In this document: in pieces, positions 45,306-57,093 of the stretch
How positions within the stretch are numbered: position 1 is the first letter of the stretch
Layout: the number at the start of each line of letters is the position of its first letter
Origin: Tribonema minus
Lineage: Eukaryota; Sar; Xanthophyceae; Tribonematales; Tribonemataceae
DNA: 64,000 nucleotides
Reading direction: 5' to 3'
NCBI GenBank assembly: GCA_017506865.1
Contig: JAFCMP010000257.1
Coordinates: 744,001 to 808,000 of the forward strand
Position numbers and translations under genes: made by a program
The notes under the pieces: generated by a model
What the model saw: the letters and a program-made list of their open reading frames with translations, nothing else
Databases searched by the model: none
What the model was told of the DNA's origin: nothing

Positions 45306-45662
45306 CTAGCAACGCTGCAGCCCATGGTCTTGAATTCTGTCAATAAGGAACCTACAAGCATGCAACACTGCGGAACACTTGCACGCAGGGGGCACAAGCC
45401 TGAGCAGGCGATGAGTTGAAGTTACGGCCTCTCCGATTTTTCTTTTAAAAGAATCATGATCAGTCTCTGCCCTCTGTGCAGCCTTGAAAGCACTGTTGAT
45501 ATAGACAAAAAGCAGCACAATGGCCAGACGAACCCTCAACGCTACACAACTTCCATAATCATCCATGGCCGCATCTATTCTGCAGCGCAGAACTTTCTGG
45601 ACATCCTGCACCTTGTGGGACACGAGCCAGTTACCGCGCCGCCGCGCTTCTCTTGTCAGCAA
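45306..45662 (-). other. uncertain 118-codon ORF with one hydrophobic segment
   Basis: A minus-strand ORF with a possible transmembrane stretch (VRLAIVLLFVYI) and charged flanks. It lies in the 1.4-kb space between the YHYH stop and the methyltransferase 3' copy array. No family is recognised. The remainder of 44546-45947 shows no gene. Confidence 0.2.
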
Positions 45663-45947
45663 AGGTATATATCAGCAACGCTGCCGTTATGATGCGCACG
45701 TGCTGTCGCACACACAGCGTCAACCGCAACTTCAACTGTGTCAGCAGACTTGAAGATCGGCTACACACCAAGTACACGAGGCGGCAAAATCAGCAGCGAC
45801 GTGTCCACCATGGTCTCGTGCGGGCCGCGCTTTTTCGGCTCGAAAGCTCCACACTAAGTACAACCTTATTTGCGAGGAAGGACTTGAAGTTGCTACCCTC
45901 CAGACTGCAACCTCAACTGTGACCTAGGACTTAAAAGCGCTGCGCTA

Positions 45948-46165
45948 GATGTCCGCGCACAGGTACGAGGCGACGATCAGCGACACCGCCATGGCCTCCC
46001 TCAGGTCGCGCTCTCGGCTCGAAAGCTCCGCACTGCAACCTAAACTGCGACCCAGGACTTGAAGTTGATACTTGAAGTTGCTATGCGCTAGATGTCCGCG
46101 CACAGGTGCGAGGCGACGATCCGCGACACGTCCGCCACGTCCTCCCTCAGGTCGCGCTTTCAGCT
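45948..46165 (-). repeat. copies of the methyltransferase terminal exon end, including its stop codon
   Basis: The sequence encoding DVSLIVASYQCADI and the TAG recurs twice in the 3' flank, at about 45948-46016 and 46090-46160, with spacing of about 140 and 115 bp. These copies lie outside any intron of the gene as modelled. Confidence 0.88.
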
Positions 46166-46223
46166 CGAAAGCTCCCGCACTGCAACCTCAAGTGTGAATC
46201 AGGACTTGAAGTCGCTACATGCG

Positions 46224-49151
46224 CTAGATGTCCGCGCATTGGTATGAGGCGACGATCAGCGACACGTCCGCCATGGCCTCCCGTAGATCGCGCTCCGGCG
46301 CGCCCGCCGCCACCGCCGGCAGCCCGTACGCAGGTATGCCCAGATCCTCCGCCGCCGCCAGCAGCTCTGCGCAGCGCGCCGCCCACGCGTCGCGCCGCGC
46401 CGCCGCCGCCACTGCCGGCCCCACCGACTGCGCGAATGCCTCCGTGAGTCCTCCTGACGCTTGCGCAGCGTTGCCTGTGGCATCTGCTGTCACCGCCGCC
46501 GCCGCCGCTGCTGCTGCGGAGAGTGGTGGCGGTGCCAGAGTGGCGCCGCTCGCGCCGGCGGCAGCAGCGGCGGCGGGGCTGCTGCCGTCCGCCGCCGCGC
46601 CCGCCGCCTGACCGTCTGCCGCCGCTGCTGCCGCCGCCGCCGCCACTGCTGCCGCCGCCGGCCGCCTTGCGTGCACAACCCACATGGGGCGTGCGTTGGC
46701 AGCGCTCAGCTCCGTGCTGCAGACGTCCGCGAAGCCCGCGGCGCGCGCGAGCGCCTGCACGAGCTCCACGCGCTGAGCGCTGGTGCGTCGCGCCCAGCCG
46801 CGCGTGGCCTTCACCTCGAAGCAGTTGCGCGTGAAGGAGACGGCAAGCGCGCCGCCGGGCGCGAGGACGCGGCGCGCCTCCGCGAGCACCGCCTCCGGCT
46901 GCGTGAGGTACTGGGTGTTGAAGTTGAAGTTGAGGGCAAAGGGGGGGTGGGGGTGGGGGGTGAGGCGGAGCGCGGCAATGTGGGTAGAGCAAGCGGCCCT
47001 CGGCGAGCACTGCCTCCGGCTGCGTGAGGTACTGGGTGTTGAAGTTGAAGTGCAATGGGGGGGGGAGGGGGGTCAGGCGGCGCGCGGCGAGAGCAGAAGG
47101 GCCTCGGCGAGCACTGCCTCCGGCTGCGTGAGGTACTTGTGTTGTAGTTGAAGTGCAATGGGGGGAGGGGACGAGGCAGCGCGGCAAATTGTGCAGGAGG
47201 GGCATCGCGTGCCGCTCACATCTTCGAGAGGTACTGCATGTTGAAGTACAAGTAGAAGTGAAAAGGGGGGGGGGGGTGGAGGCAGCCGCGCGTGGCGTTG
47301 TGTGCGCAGCAGAAGGGCCAGCACCGCATGCCGTGCGTCTGCGTTCGCGTACAGCGGCTAAGTCGAAGTTGAAGCAGCACAAGAGGGCAGGTAACGCTGC
47401 GCCGCGCTCACAAACGTCTGCATACGCGTACAGCGGCTGAGTTGAGATTGAGGCAGCACGAGAGGGCATGTCTGCTGCTGCTGCTGCTGCATGCTGCGCC
47501 GTGCTCACGAGGTGGCCGTGATGTGCTGCAACGGGCTTCAGCTAAGGACTGCCGCTGGGTAGCGCCGCTCTGGCTCCCGAGCACCGATCAGCACCATTTT
47601 ATAGAAGTTTGTATGCTGGTGCAGCGATTGCGTTTGCCTTCAGCACTCTCTACCGTGAATGAAGGTGACTGCTCTGAATTCCAGGCACGAGCCACACCAT
47701 ACATGTGAATAGCTCCATGAGCGACAACACCTTTCCGCAAGCAAGCTTGGCGCTCACGTCAGCGCCGCAGTTCTGGACATTGGTGAAATCATGCGCTCTG
47801 AAAAGTGGCATAACGCGCCCAGACTGCAATACTGCAAGTCCAGGATGATACAGCAAACCAGTAGGGTGACAGGGCGCACGCACTCCTGCCGTCTCTGCTT
47901 TTGCTCCGTAGAAACTAGATTGGGCCAAAAAGGTTTGTAGTTCTGTCGGAGACAAACTTCAAAATCGGCAGCGCTCAATCCTATTGGAATATGGGCTTGT
48001 TCTGTGTCTCGCCTATAGTTCTATGGTTCGTGCCTGTTCGCAGGGACAGGTACAGCGGTTACGTAACCGCCACCGACAAAGCTTGTTTTGTTGGTAAATG
48101 CACACTGGTGGTCTCGGGCAGCACGGACATCTTGGCTTTATGCTCCTGCTGCTGTCATGTCATCTGAAGACGAGTACTTTCTCAAGAAGTACGAAGTTCC
48201 TCCTGAGGAGGACCGCTCGAAGATAACTTCAACATTCCATCACCTGAATGCCGCAGCACATGAGCACCGCATCGAACTTCCCATCCGGCAGCGGCAGCCG
48301 CGGTTCCAAGTTCAAGTCCTGAACAAAGTAGGCGTCGAGCAGGGGGTTGCAGCGCAGCTCCCTGACGTTCATCCCCTGGCCCTCCACATGCGACAGCGAG
48401 AGCTCTCGCGGCAAGTGACTGACCCTGAAATGAGCACGGCGGAAGGTGCAGAGGGGACACTTACTCCAGTGGAAAATGAGGCCATTCTTCTGTTGGAAGC
48501 TCAGTGGCGTGCGCAGTCTCATGACGGGTCACAGCGCCGAGGTTCCGGATTTGCAACGCCAATGTCTTTCATGACTTCTTTGTGCTTTCACGTGCAACAT
48601 GGGAGTGGTTTTTTGTCTCCCGGATTAGGTGTGGAGTTCGCTTTGCCAGCCAGGTTGCTGTGCCGCGGTGCTCGCTTTGCCGATTTCCCATCTATAGTCG
48701 AAAGAGGCCTACATCGAAGGTCATGAAGTTCACGAATAAAATCAGGCAGGCCAAGCGGACATCAGAGCCTAAAGCGTTGTCGACACACTCTCCGCAACCA
48801 GTACCTCTGCCGATCATCAAAAGCTGTGCCCAAGTTGCTACAGAAATTACGCGAGGTAGCCAGCATGCATCCGTGGACCTGCATATGCCAGATGCACTTG
48901 AAGACAGCAATCATCACACAGGCAACAAGGTCTTTGAGCACTGCACCGAAGGAGCGCAATCTTTCAGCCAAGCACAGGACTAGCATTGCTCGCGCTCTCA
49001 CCAGCTAGAGCATAGATCCAGAACAGCGCCGCCCTGGGGGATCATTCTGAAGTACAGCTCCTGCAGCTGCGCCAGGCAGTCGTGATCCGCATGATACACC
49101 AGCCTGGTATTCCTGTAGAACAGGCAGTCCGGGCTCTCGTCCGCTCTCCGC
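46224..49151 (-). CDS. SAM-dependent methyltransferase (class I, 5' end unresolved)
   Basis: Three exons resolved: 49151-49002, 48424-48244, 46910-46224, phases 2 then 0, 339 codons including the stop. In order: FYRNTRLVYHADHDCLAQL, then GGAVLDLCSSWVSHLP (SAM-binding motif I region), GQGMNVRELRCNPLLDAYFV with QDLN, FDAVLMCCGIQYLTQPEAVL (motif II/III) and LAPGGALAVSFTRNCFEVKA. This matches a Methyltransf_11-like family found in algae, plants and bacteria; the substrate is not evident. A poly-Ala insert of about 70 residues follows the methyltransferase core. Exon 1 must end in phase 2. A candidate ends at 49478 before GTATGTAG, inside a perfect hairpin, but its frame is not convincing. Copies of the third exon's 5' edge (47.0-47.25 kb) and of its 3' end including the stop (45.95-46.16 kb) flank it. 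Confidence 0.78.
47020..47250 (-). repeat. copies of the methyltransferase exon 3 acceptor end
   Basis: CAGTACCTCACGCAGCCGGA and following codons (YLTQPEAVLAE) recur with borders near 47033 and 47138. A more decayed copy lies near 47230. The true acceptor is 46910. TTCAACTTCAACACCCAG-like pyrimidine tracts are copied with them. Confidence 0.88.
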
Positions 49152-49471
49152 CTGTCTACATCATTCAAGACACTCATTGGTCTGTGCAGCGATGGTCTGC
49201 TGTTGTGTATCGCTTGCTGGACCACCAAGAACCCTCTGCACCTGCGCAAGGCAAGGCCTGCCGTAGTCAGAACAAGGGAAATCCAGCACGATCTCATGTA
49301 TGGCTCTGCTGCTGCTTCCTGATCCTTACTGTGGGAAAGCAGTGATGCGACAGTCGGTACAATGGACGTATCAAGTGGAGAGCTGGTGTGTGCACACACA
49401 CATCTTCCGAAGTTCAGAAGTTGAAGTTGAAGTGAAGTTTCATCATGCCGTTGTTGAGCGCCTCGGAAGTC

Positions 49472-49520
49472 GAGGTATGTAGAGGGGAGTCCCCAGGCGG
49501 GACTCCCCTCTACATACCTC
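49472..49520. repeat. perfect 22-bp inverted repeat with 5-bp loop
   Basis: Arms 49472-49493 and 49499-49520 are exact reverse complements (GAGGTATGTAGAGGGGAGTC and its partner) around the loop CAGGC. The left arm overlaps AGGTATGT and the right arm, read on the minus strand, also presents AGGTATGT, a good splice-donor sequence. It sits at the likely 5' exon border of the methyltransferase gene. Confidence 0.9.
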
Positions 49521-50354
49521 CTGATAGGGGGAAGGGGAGGGCACAGAGGCCGTCGGTGCTGTAGCGCATGAACGGCCGCTTGCGTGTGAGGACATCCAGG
49601 CCCGTACAGAGGCAGCTTGACGACACGTGCGGTCTTCAAACCCTCACTTTTGTCAAGCTGTCACGCACCGAGGAAGCGTATTGTGTTAGAGCTGACGCGC
49701 TCACCACTGTGCTCAGGAAGGCAGAGAGACCACAACGACATGGCATGCACTGCATGCGGGACGGATGTAGCACAGCCCGTGTGAGCTGTACGGGTTAGAG
49801 CCATCGACCATGATGATTTATGGATAGGTTGAACCTATCGGCAAGCCGAACCAGCCCACCAGCCAGCCAACCAGCCTTCTTGCAACCTTGACATCCATCC
49901 ACAACGAAACGTTCACTGCTGACAGGTGTCAACTGATGCGGCCGATGATCTTTTCTTTTCCATCCATTTTCAGCGATGGATGGCTTACACAGTGCGCACT
50001 GGAGCAACGCAGCGTAGCAGTTATTATATACTGCATACTAGTATCTTATAGGGTAAAGCAAAGCAGCACCCTTGTCAAGCAAAGCAGCAGCAACATGAAT
50101 GTCAACATTTCAGATAGAGGCATGTGGTCAAGCACCACGCGCATCTCCTGCATGGCCCAACATGTGCTTAATGACATGAATTTGCTCGTATCACTCGTAC
50201 TCCTGAAGTAATATGTGCACACTTAGCATGCACCAAGCTGCTTTGCCCGACTGTTTCACAATGCGTATACGTACGTACGTCGCATCCTGTCAACAACCTG
50301 CGTACATTGCCTTTCAGAAAACGAGGCAGATCGTCCCCCGTGGCCGCCATCACC

Positions 50355-53300
50355 ATGAGACCGATGTGGCTGGTGAGCTTGCTCCTCTGCTGGCAATCCG
50401 TCGCAAGTGGTCACAGCGAGACTCAACGCGGCGTAGCAGTCAGCGAAGCCAACCTTTCCCATCAAGCTCCGTCTTCTGCAGTTCTTGCTGGCGGCGATGA
50501 TGCGCTGTGGCGAGAGCTGGCAGGAGGATCAAGCTCACACGCGCATCACGAGGAGGAGGCAGAGGTAGCAGAGCCCGAACATGAGCATGATCATGAGCAG
50601 GAGAGCCAAGGCCCTGACGCCACGACTGCTGCTACAACTTGCGCTTCGGATGTCGCTGGCTTCGACCACAAGGTGTCTCTCAACTCGCAGCTGTCGATGT
50701 ACTGGAGCGTTGTGACCGTGGGAGGGGTGGAATCCATGAAGGCGAGGATGGTTTACAGCGATGCGGGCTGGGTGTCTTGGGGCATAAGCTCCAATGGCAT
50801 GATGGCAGGGTCCCAAGCGGTGATCGGCATCCCTGGCGACGGTAAGCACACTGTGTTTGCAGCAAATCACTCTAGATTATCGAGCTTATAGCTGGCCTAA
50901 CCGTACGTTATCGCAGGATTCTTTTGTGGAATCGTCGAAGGCAGGTTTGATTCAACGAACTACAGCAGCATCCCAGTGAAAAAGCAGGCTGAAGATAGTG
51001 TGCGCCGCCCTTGCGCCTGTTGCGACCTGTGCGACTTCTGCCGCACCACACATCGCTTGTAGAACTGTTTTGCATTTATTGTTGAATCGATCCATCGTGC
51101 TGCGCGTGACACGCGATGCCGGATCACTGAGCTATCGCCACCATGTTCACTAGCCCCAGCCCGCATCACTTCACATCGCGCAAGGTCTCTCATGGCGTAA
51201 GAGTCGACGTGCACCCCTGCACATCCTCGCCAACTGTGACAAGATGCCACTTCTGTTTGACTACTGTGTGTGCCCTCTACATGATGGCCAATTTGCTTAC
51301 GGTAGCCCCTGCACTTCGGAATCCTTCCCCGTACTTCATGCCCCACGGGCCGTTCAAGTGCTTGGCACAGTAGCGATGTTTCTTGCAAGATGAAGTATGC
51401 ATATCCAACCGCGTATGTTCTCCACAACCTCTTGCTCAAAGAAACTGCAGACTGCACGCATACCCCCATCATCTTTCGATACACTGCCACCCCCCCCCCA
51501 GCCTAGCAAGCCGCCCTGCAGGCACAGGCGCCTTCGACAATGAGGTCTTACAAGGGCCATGACCGCCACATTGACACTTCAACTTCCTCGATCCCTCCCC
51601 CCCCCCCCCCGCCCCCCCGCTGTACAACTGCCTTGACACCCCCCCCCCCTCCCCTCGGTGGACCTGCCTTGACCCCCCCCACCCCCCCCCTGTCCTTCCC
51701 GTCTTCATTCTTCTGCCGTACAGGCGTGTACGAGTACGACCTCGTCACGCGCAACGAGAGCGGCGTGCGGCGCCGCGCGGCGCAGACGCTGCTCTCCGCT
51801 GCCGCCATCAGCACGCTCGGCGGCGTCACGACGATGGACTTCACGCGCCCCCTCGCCGGAGCGCTGAGCACTGACACGACGCTGGACCCTGCAGCCCCCC
51901 ATTACCACATCTGGGCGTACCGGCCTGGCGCCGTCACTAGCGGAGCGTTGCTGCAGGAGCACTCGAACTTCGGCCACGTGCGGCTGACGCTCGCGTTGTG
52001 CGAAGGCGTAACTTCAAGTGTGGAGGGCGGCGGCGGCTCAGTGGCAGCGGCGCACGCGCACGGCGTCCTGATGGCAGTGGCGTGGGCGGTGGTCGTGCCG
52101 GCGGCAGTCGCGGTGGCGCGCTTCGGGCGCGGGCGCGCGTGGTGGGTGTACGCACACATCGCCATGCAGGTGCGTCACCACTTCAACTGCTGTAAACTTA
52201 GCTTCACCGTAACTCTCTGTAGCTGCAATTCTTCGTCAGTCACCTCATCAGTGGGCAACTGTACCCGCAACTGTGCCCGTAACCGCATTCGTAACTGTAG
52301 CTGCATCTGTTGACAATGGGTGTGTGGGAGCCCCTTCAGTTTGGAGCTGCTGTGCTGGTGCATCGGCGATGACGGTGCTGGTGGCACGGACCAGGAGCAG
52401 GGGGCGGCAGCGGCGGGCGGTTACACGTGCCGCGGTGAAGTTACAAAATTGTGTCAAGAGTTGTCCCCCTAGCCCGCCCCTCCGGCTTGTATCCCTATGG
52501 GGTTTGTAGAGGCGGGGGTGCCAGATGACAGGGCCCAGAGTGGCGCTGGTGGAGGGGGGAGGGGCATGCGCGCGCGTTCGTTCAGTTCACGTGGACCATC
52601 TAAGAGTGATCTTGACTCATCACGTCAAATGCCATCCTACCGTCACGTGCATGCCTCAGTGCTGGCCATCGCCGCTACTGACGACCGCGATGAGAGCGTG
52701 TCTGACATGGCAGACATGGGCAGTTCGTCAGGGGTACTCACGTGGCTCAATGCGCGGCTGCGTGGTACTAGTGGGCCCTCTTGCCGAACCCCTACCCGAA
52801 CTCTGACCTTGGCACTTGCACGACTTCACAAAGACATCCATGTTGTTACAGTAACACAAGTGTTGCCCCCCCCCGCCCCTCCTCTACCCCCCCTGCCCCC
52901 CCAACCCCCCCCCCTCTGCACGCAGGTGTCGGCGCTCGTCATCGTGATCGCGGGCTTCCTGGTGGCCCTCACCATACCCGCCGACGGCGACCACTTCTAC
53001 CACACGCACGGCCAGCTCGGCCTCTTCCTGGTCCTGGCCCTCTGCGCGCAGGCCGCAGTCGCGGGGATGCGCCCCGCGGCGCAGCGCAGCAGCAGCGCTC
53101 AGGACGCCAAGGCAGCGGCAGCGGCAGCGGCGCAGCAGGGCGGCAGCGCGGCGGCGCCGGCGCCGCAGAAGAAGACCGTTGCGCGGCGCGTCTGGGAGGC
53201 GCAGCACAAGGTCACGGGCGTCGTCCTGCTGGGCGCGGCGTACTACAACATTTACGACGGCGTGTCCATGCCGGACGCGCAGGTGGCCAGCGGCTGGCGC

Positions 53301-53620
53301 GGCGCGCTGATTGGCGTCGCCGTCGCCACGCTCGCGCTCTTCGTGGCGGCGGAGGCGGCGCGCCACTGGCGGCAGCGGCGGCAGCAGCAGCAGCAGCAGA
53401 GCGCTGCGGACAAGGGGGCGCGCACGGACAGCACGGCGGCGGCGTCGCCGAGTACGGCAGCGCTCAGCGAGACGGAGCTGGCCGCGAAGGCGCCCGCGCC
53501 GCCAGCGCAGCAGCAGCAGCAGCAGCCGCCTCGCGTGCTGCCGCAGCAGCAGGGGCAGCAGCAGCAGCAGGGCCAGCAGCAGCAGCAGGGGCAGCAGCAG
53601 CAGCAGCAGCAGCAGCAATC

Positions 53621-53677
<57 letters not shown>

Positions 53678-53720
53678 GCACGCGGCGCGGCGCCCCGGCA
53701 CCCAGCCGCTCGACATGTAA
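50355..53720 (+). CDS. DOMON-cytochrome b561 membrane protein with polyglutamine tail
   Basis: Probable transmembrane electron-transfer protein (DOMON haem-binding domain plus cyt b561, as in FRRS1/CYBDOM proteins). Exons 50355-50841, 51724-52169 and 52926-53720 join in phases 1 and 0 to give 575 residues. The signal peptide starts MRPMWLVSLLLCW. A His/Glu-rich linker follows, then the DOMON domain (about 95-240: WSVVTVGGVESMKARMVYSD, WVSWGISSNG, DFTRPL, HIWAYRPG). The b561 helices carry the haem histidines in HAHGVLMAVAW, YAHIAMQ, HTHGQLGLF and QHKVTGVVLLG. After the last helix comes a basic cytoplasmic tail ending in about 100 residues dominated by CAG-encoded Gln. The ATG at 50355 is preferred over the upstream frame opening because it begins the signal peptide. 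Introns of 882 and 756 bp carry poly-C stretches but no clear exon copies. Confidence 0.85.
53500..53680 (+). repeat. coding CAG trinucleotide repeat (polyglutamine)
   Basis: Interrupted CAG runs near the end of the DOMON-b561 reading frame, the last (about 53610-53675) nearly pure. Encodes the Gln tail. Confidence 0.95.
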
Positions 53721-54710
53721 CTGCCGCGAGCGCTGCACGTGCGCGGCAGCGCATCGCCCCCCTTTGCGAAGGGCTTGCGGACTGAGCACGCTGCCTGAGC
53801 TGCGTAGAAGAGCACCGCAGCCAGCCTCTGGAGCGTCACTGCTTGCAGGTGCTGCTGCAACGGCTGCTGCTTTGCGCAGCTGTGGCGTCGCACGACGTGT
53901 AGGGGCGCCTGCCGTGTGAAGCAGCTTGACGCTCTCCAGTTGCGCGCGCCATGTGCGCGCACCGGCGCCGGGCAGCAGCAGCGCTGCGCTTTCCGCGCGC
54001 AACTGCCGAAGATAGTCGTGGAGAACCTGAAGCAGCAAAGAGTGCGCTCGGCCTCCAGCAGCATTGCCGGCGCAGCAACACGTGCCGGCGCAACCGCCAT
54101 GTCAGAGACTCACCTTCGCTGTCGTCAGCGCCAGCGCGCCCGTTTCGCCCGCTGCGCCGTGCTGCAGCAGCGCTCAACACATGCGCAGCGAACCCCCCCC
54201 CTTCTTCTGCTCGTGGCGCGGCGCCTCTTGCGGCGCCTGCCCCCCCTCCCCCCTCCCCTCCCCTTATTAGTAGCTTCCTACTTCCTGTTGTGGTCCGTGC
54301 TGTAACAGTTGCGCGTGCGGTGCGCGTGCGCGTGAGCATTGCTCAAGGCAGCGCTCAGCGCATATATGGGTGGCGCGCCCCTCTCGTGCCGGCAAAACGA
54401 GACACAGCAGTATTCGCCTGCGGGATTTGGCTAAAGTGCTGGCATGCAGGTTTACAGAGATGCACCGTATTAATATCATCAGAAGATCAGAAACATCTTA
54501 TGTGTGCACGCACTGCAAGCAGCGCATGCGGCGCTTCTCCTGATGACCCTGGCAATCACAAGCACTGCTTCTGGTAAAAATGTGCAGCAATGGCAGTCAC
54601 TGGTGTGCGAAAAATTCGGTGGCATACCCTGTCAGCAAGGTATGTAGCAAGATGGGTGACCATGCCACGGACTAGTTCGCATCTGGCTGGCGTGGCAGGG
54701 CGCCCCAGGA
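53721..54710. other. no gene called 3' of DOMON-b561
   Basis: Several overlapping open frames occur on both strands because of high GC, but none has a recognisable domain or convincing start. A minus-strand frame around 53620-54040 is partly the shadow of the CAG run. Confidence 0.4.
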
Positions 54711-55371
54711 TTGCGAATCGACTCACACCACCCCAACCGAGTCATCGAGTCATGTATAATTGCCTGGTGGGCCAGTGGTGGCTCACAGCAGCATGACTGC
54801 CTAGTCCGACCAGGAGGTCCAGAGGATGCTGAGTATTCATCTCAGAACTTCTGTGGCCCACCTCGTGTGCTCGCTACGCGCAGCGGGGCCCGTGTGTGTG
54901 CTGGGCGCTGCAACAGGCCTGCCATTCCTATGGCGCACACGCACGGGAGATGGTGTGGGTGGCGACCACTGGCAGCGTGGTCGCAGGGGCCATTGCGGCC
55001 CTCCCCTGAGGCAGCATTTGCGTGGGTGCCTCAGCATCATCCTTGGCGTTCTGGGCGTGGCGCAGCTGGTGTCAGCGGGGTTCAGACCTTGCGTCGGCGG
55101 AGTAAGCTCAGAGGTCCCATCGCGTCTGCTGCAGCGGGCGCCCTGGCCTGGGTTTGGGAGAATTGTAGCCTGGAGGATGTTCATTAGCATTGATAGACCT
55201 GAGGAATCCACGGCCAGAGTTGGACAGCAGGAGGGCGCTTCCACCTGCCTACAGCGCTGGGTGAGCAACATATCTTTTGACAAGCACTCGTGTTCCTGGC
55301 CGTGCAGCGTTCTTGAGACCTTTAGTAAAGCACTTGAAGCCTACGAAACAGCGATCCAATCGGCGAAGTAG
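54711..55371 (+). other. overlapping open frames, uncertain terminal exon
   Basis: Three frames are open for 100-180 codons on the plus strand. The one ending at 55371 finishes with FSKALEAYETAIQSAK, amphipathic and preceded by a CCGTGCAG acceptor-like site, so it could be a last exon. Hydrophobic stretches occur in two frames. No family is recognised. Confidence 0.18.
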
Positions 55372-56189
55372 CAGCTGGATTCTTGCAGTAGAGGTTATCA
55401 CAAGTAACGCTGGTCGTCGCGACAGCACTGCTGACGTTTGGCATGGTCACTCTCTTCAATCGGCTGTTGATGTGCCAGCATGCCCCGCGTAAGCAGCACA
55501 TGAAGAGAGTGTCATATCAGCACGCTGGTGGTGCTGATGCGTCGGGCTGCTGGCTGATGTCGTCAGTGGTCTCATTTGCAAGCATGACACAGCTGCTGCT
55601 GTAGCTGAGGCGTCGTCATTAATGTAAACGTCAGGCTCCAGCTGCGTTACCACGCTAGTCTCACACGATGCTGCACAGGAATGTGACACTAGAGCTTGCT
55701 ACATGATATCTGCTCACCCAGCCTAGTATGGAGGCGAATGACCTAGATGCAGCCTGCGCCTAGCCATTTTTTCCAGAGAGCAAACACGTGCCATTGAGCA
55801 TTCTCCAATCTGCGCGGGCATTTGGACGTAGAGACTAGGCATCTCTCATTGCCTGGTCTTGGCAGTTGCGGTTTTGGAGGCTGCTGTGGGAGGCTTGTAT
55901 GGTGTTCCTGGGCCAATGAGCACTCAGCTTTCATGCCGCGTAGCGCGGCCTGTGCAGCCAGCCTCGTGATCTGTCTATAGTCGACCTGGGGCACTGTCGG
56001 TGGTTGGCGACCAGAAAACAGACGTGGTCGCAGGAGCATGAATGCGCACATGCCCTTCTCTGGGGGGTTGGGGGACTCCGTCGCTCCCTCCCTTCCCAGG
56101 GCCGTCCCCTATGTCCAAATGCCCTTTGAAGTTTTGATCGTCACAGTGAGGCGCACTTGCAGTCACTGTGGGTGCTGTGCGCCCAGGTG

Positions 56190-56400
56190 TTGTCGATACA
56201 ACGCATCTTGGTACCTGTACGACAGAGTTGTCGTTACAACACATCTTGGTACTGTACAACAGTGAAACAACACATCTGGTACTGTACCTGTACCTGTACC
56301 AGAACCGAGATGCGTTGTGTCACTATTGTAGAGGTACCGGGATGCGTTGTGTCACCTGTCGTACACGTACCGAGATGCGTTGTATCAACAACACATGGGT
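56190..56400. repeat. inverted/direct repeat cluster
   Basis: ACAACGCATCTTGGTACCTG and shorter variants on the left are mirrored by GTACCGAGATGCGTTGTATC-type units on the right, with several internal copies of each. The region could fold into a long imperfect hairpin. No coding potential is recognised. Confidence 0.6.
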
Positions 56401-57017
56401 GCACAGTGCTTGTCAAACACTGGATCCTGCAAATGAGCGTCGCATTGCACATTATTTCACTTGCGGCTTCGTTCGCGAACTATTTGTAACCCTCTCCAAG
56501 CCGCTTGAACCGACAATTTTAATTTGCACTGCAGGTGTTATGTTTTTGAAAAATTAGTGTTGGTTTGCACTGGAGAAGAAGAAGGCAACCAGTGACTTTT
56601 TGTGAAGTTACTGCTTGGTCAGCCCTGTTTTTAGCGGACCGCTTTTTAAAACGTGTCTGCCGATTATTTACCGGAATTTAGCACGAAATAGGAGCATGCA
56701 TTTTCGACTTTATAGTGTTGCAGTGCTACCATTAGACATTGCTCATCTCCAGAAAGCATGACCATTAGCAAGTTGTCTTTGTAGTTAGTGTAATTCCCTT
56801 GCAAACGGTCTGCACCTTCAAGTTGCCGCGGTGTGGGGGCCTCAACACAGAATTGATGTCCAACCAAGACAGACCACGACTCCGAGTCTCCCAGGCAAGT
56901 GTGAGCATGTCTTTTTCTCCTTCGCAGCAACCTTCGATTGGCCCCTGAAGTTCCCATCACCTAGTCTAGGGCGTTGGTTGTCAGGCCAACAACGAATATA
57001 CCTCAGGTAAACCGAGT

Positions 57018-57093
57018 TTCAGATGACGTCAACCCAAAAACCAGAATTCTTTTGATTCAGATGACGTCAACCCAAAAACCAGAATTCTTTTGA
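57018..57093. repeat. 38-bp tandem duplication containing TGACGTCA
   Basis: Two consecutive identical 38-bp units (57018-57055 and 57056-57093), each with the palindrome TGACGTCA and an EcoRI-type GAATTC. Confidence 0.9.

Noticed and set aside
46461-47508. Long Arg/His-rich ORFs on both strands over the methyltransferase
   Set aside because: They are frame shadows of the poly-Ala exon and of the acceptor-copy array.
48088-48726. 213-codon plus-strand ORF
   Set aside because: It runs antisense across the well-supported methyltransferase exon at 48244-48424; the protein shows no domain.
53252-54100. Minus-strand ORF rich in Cys or Leu
   Set aside because: It is the complement of the CAG run in another frame; no motif outside the repeat.
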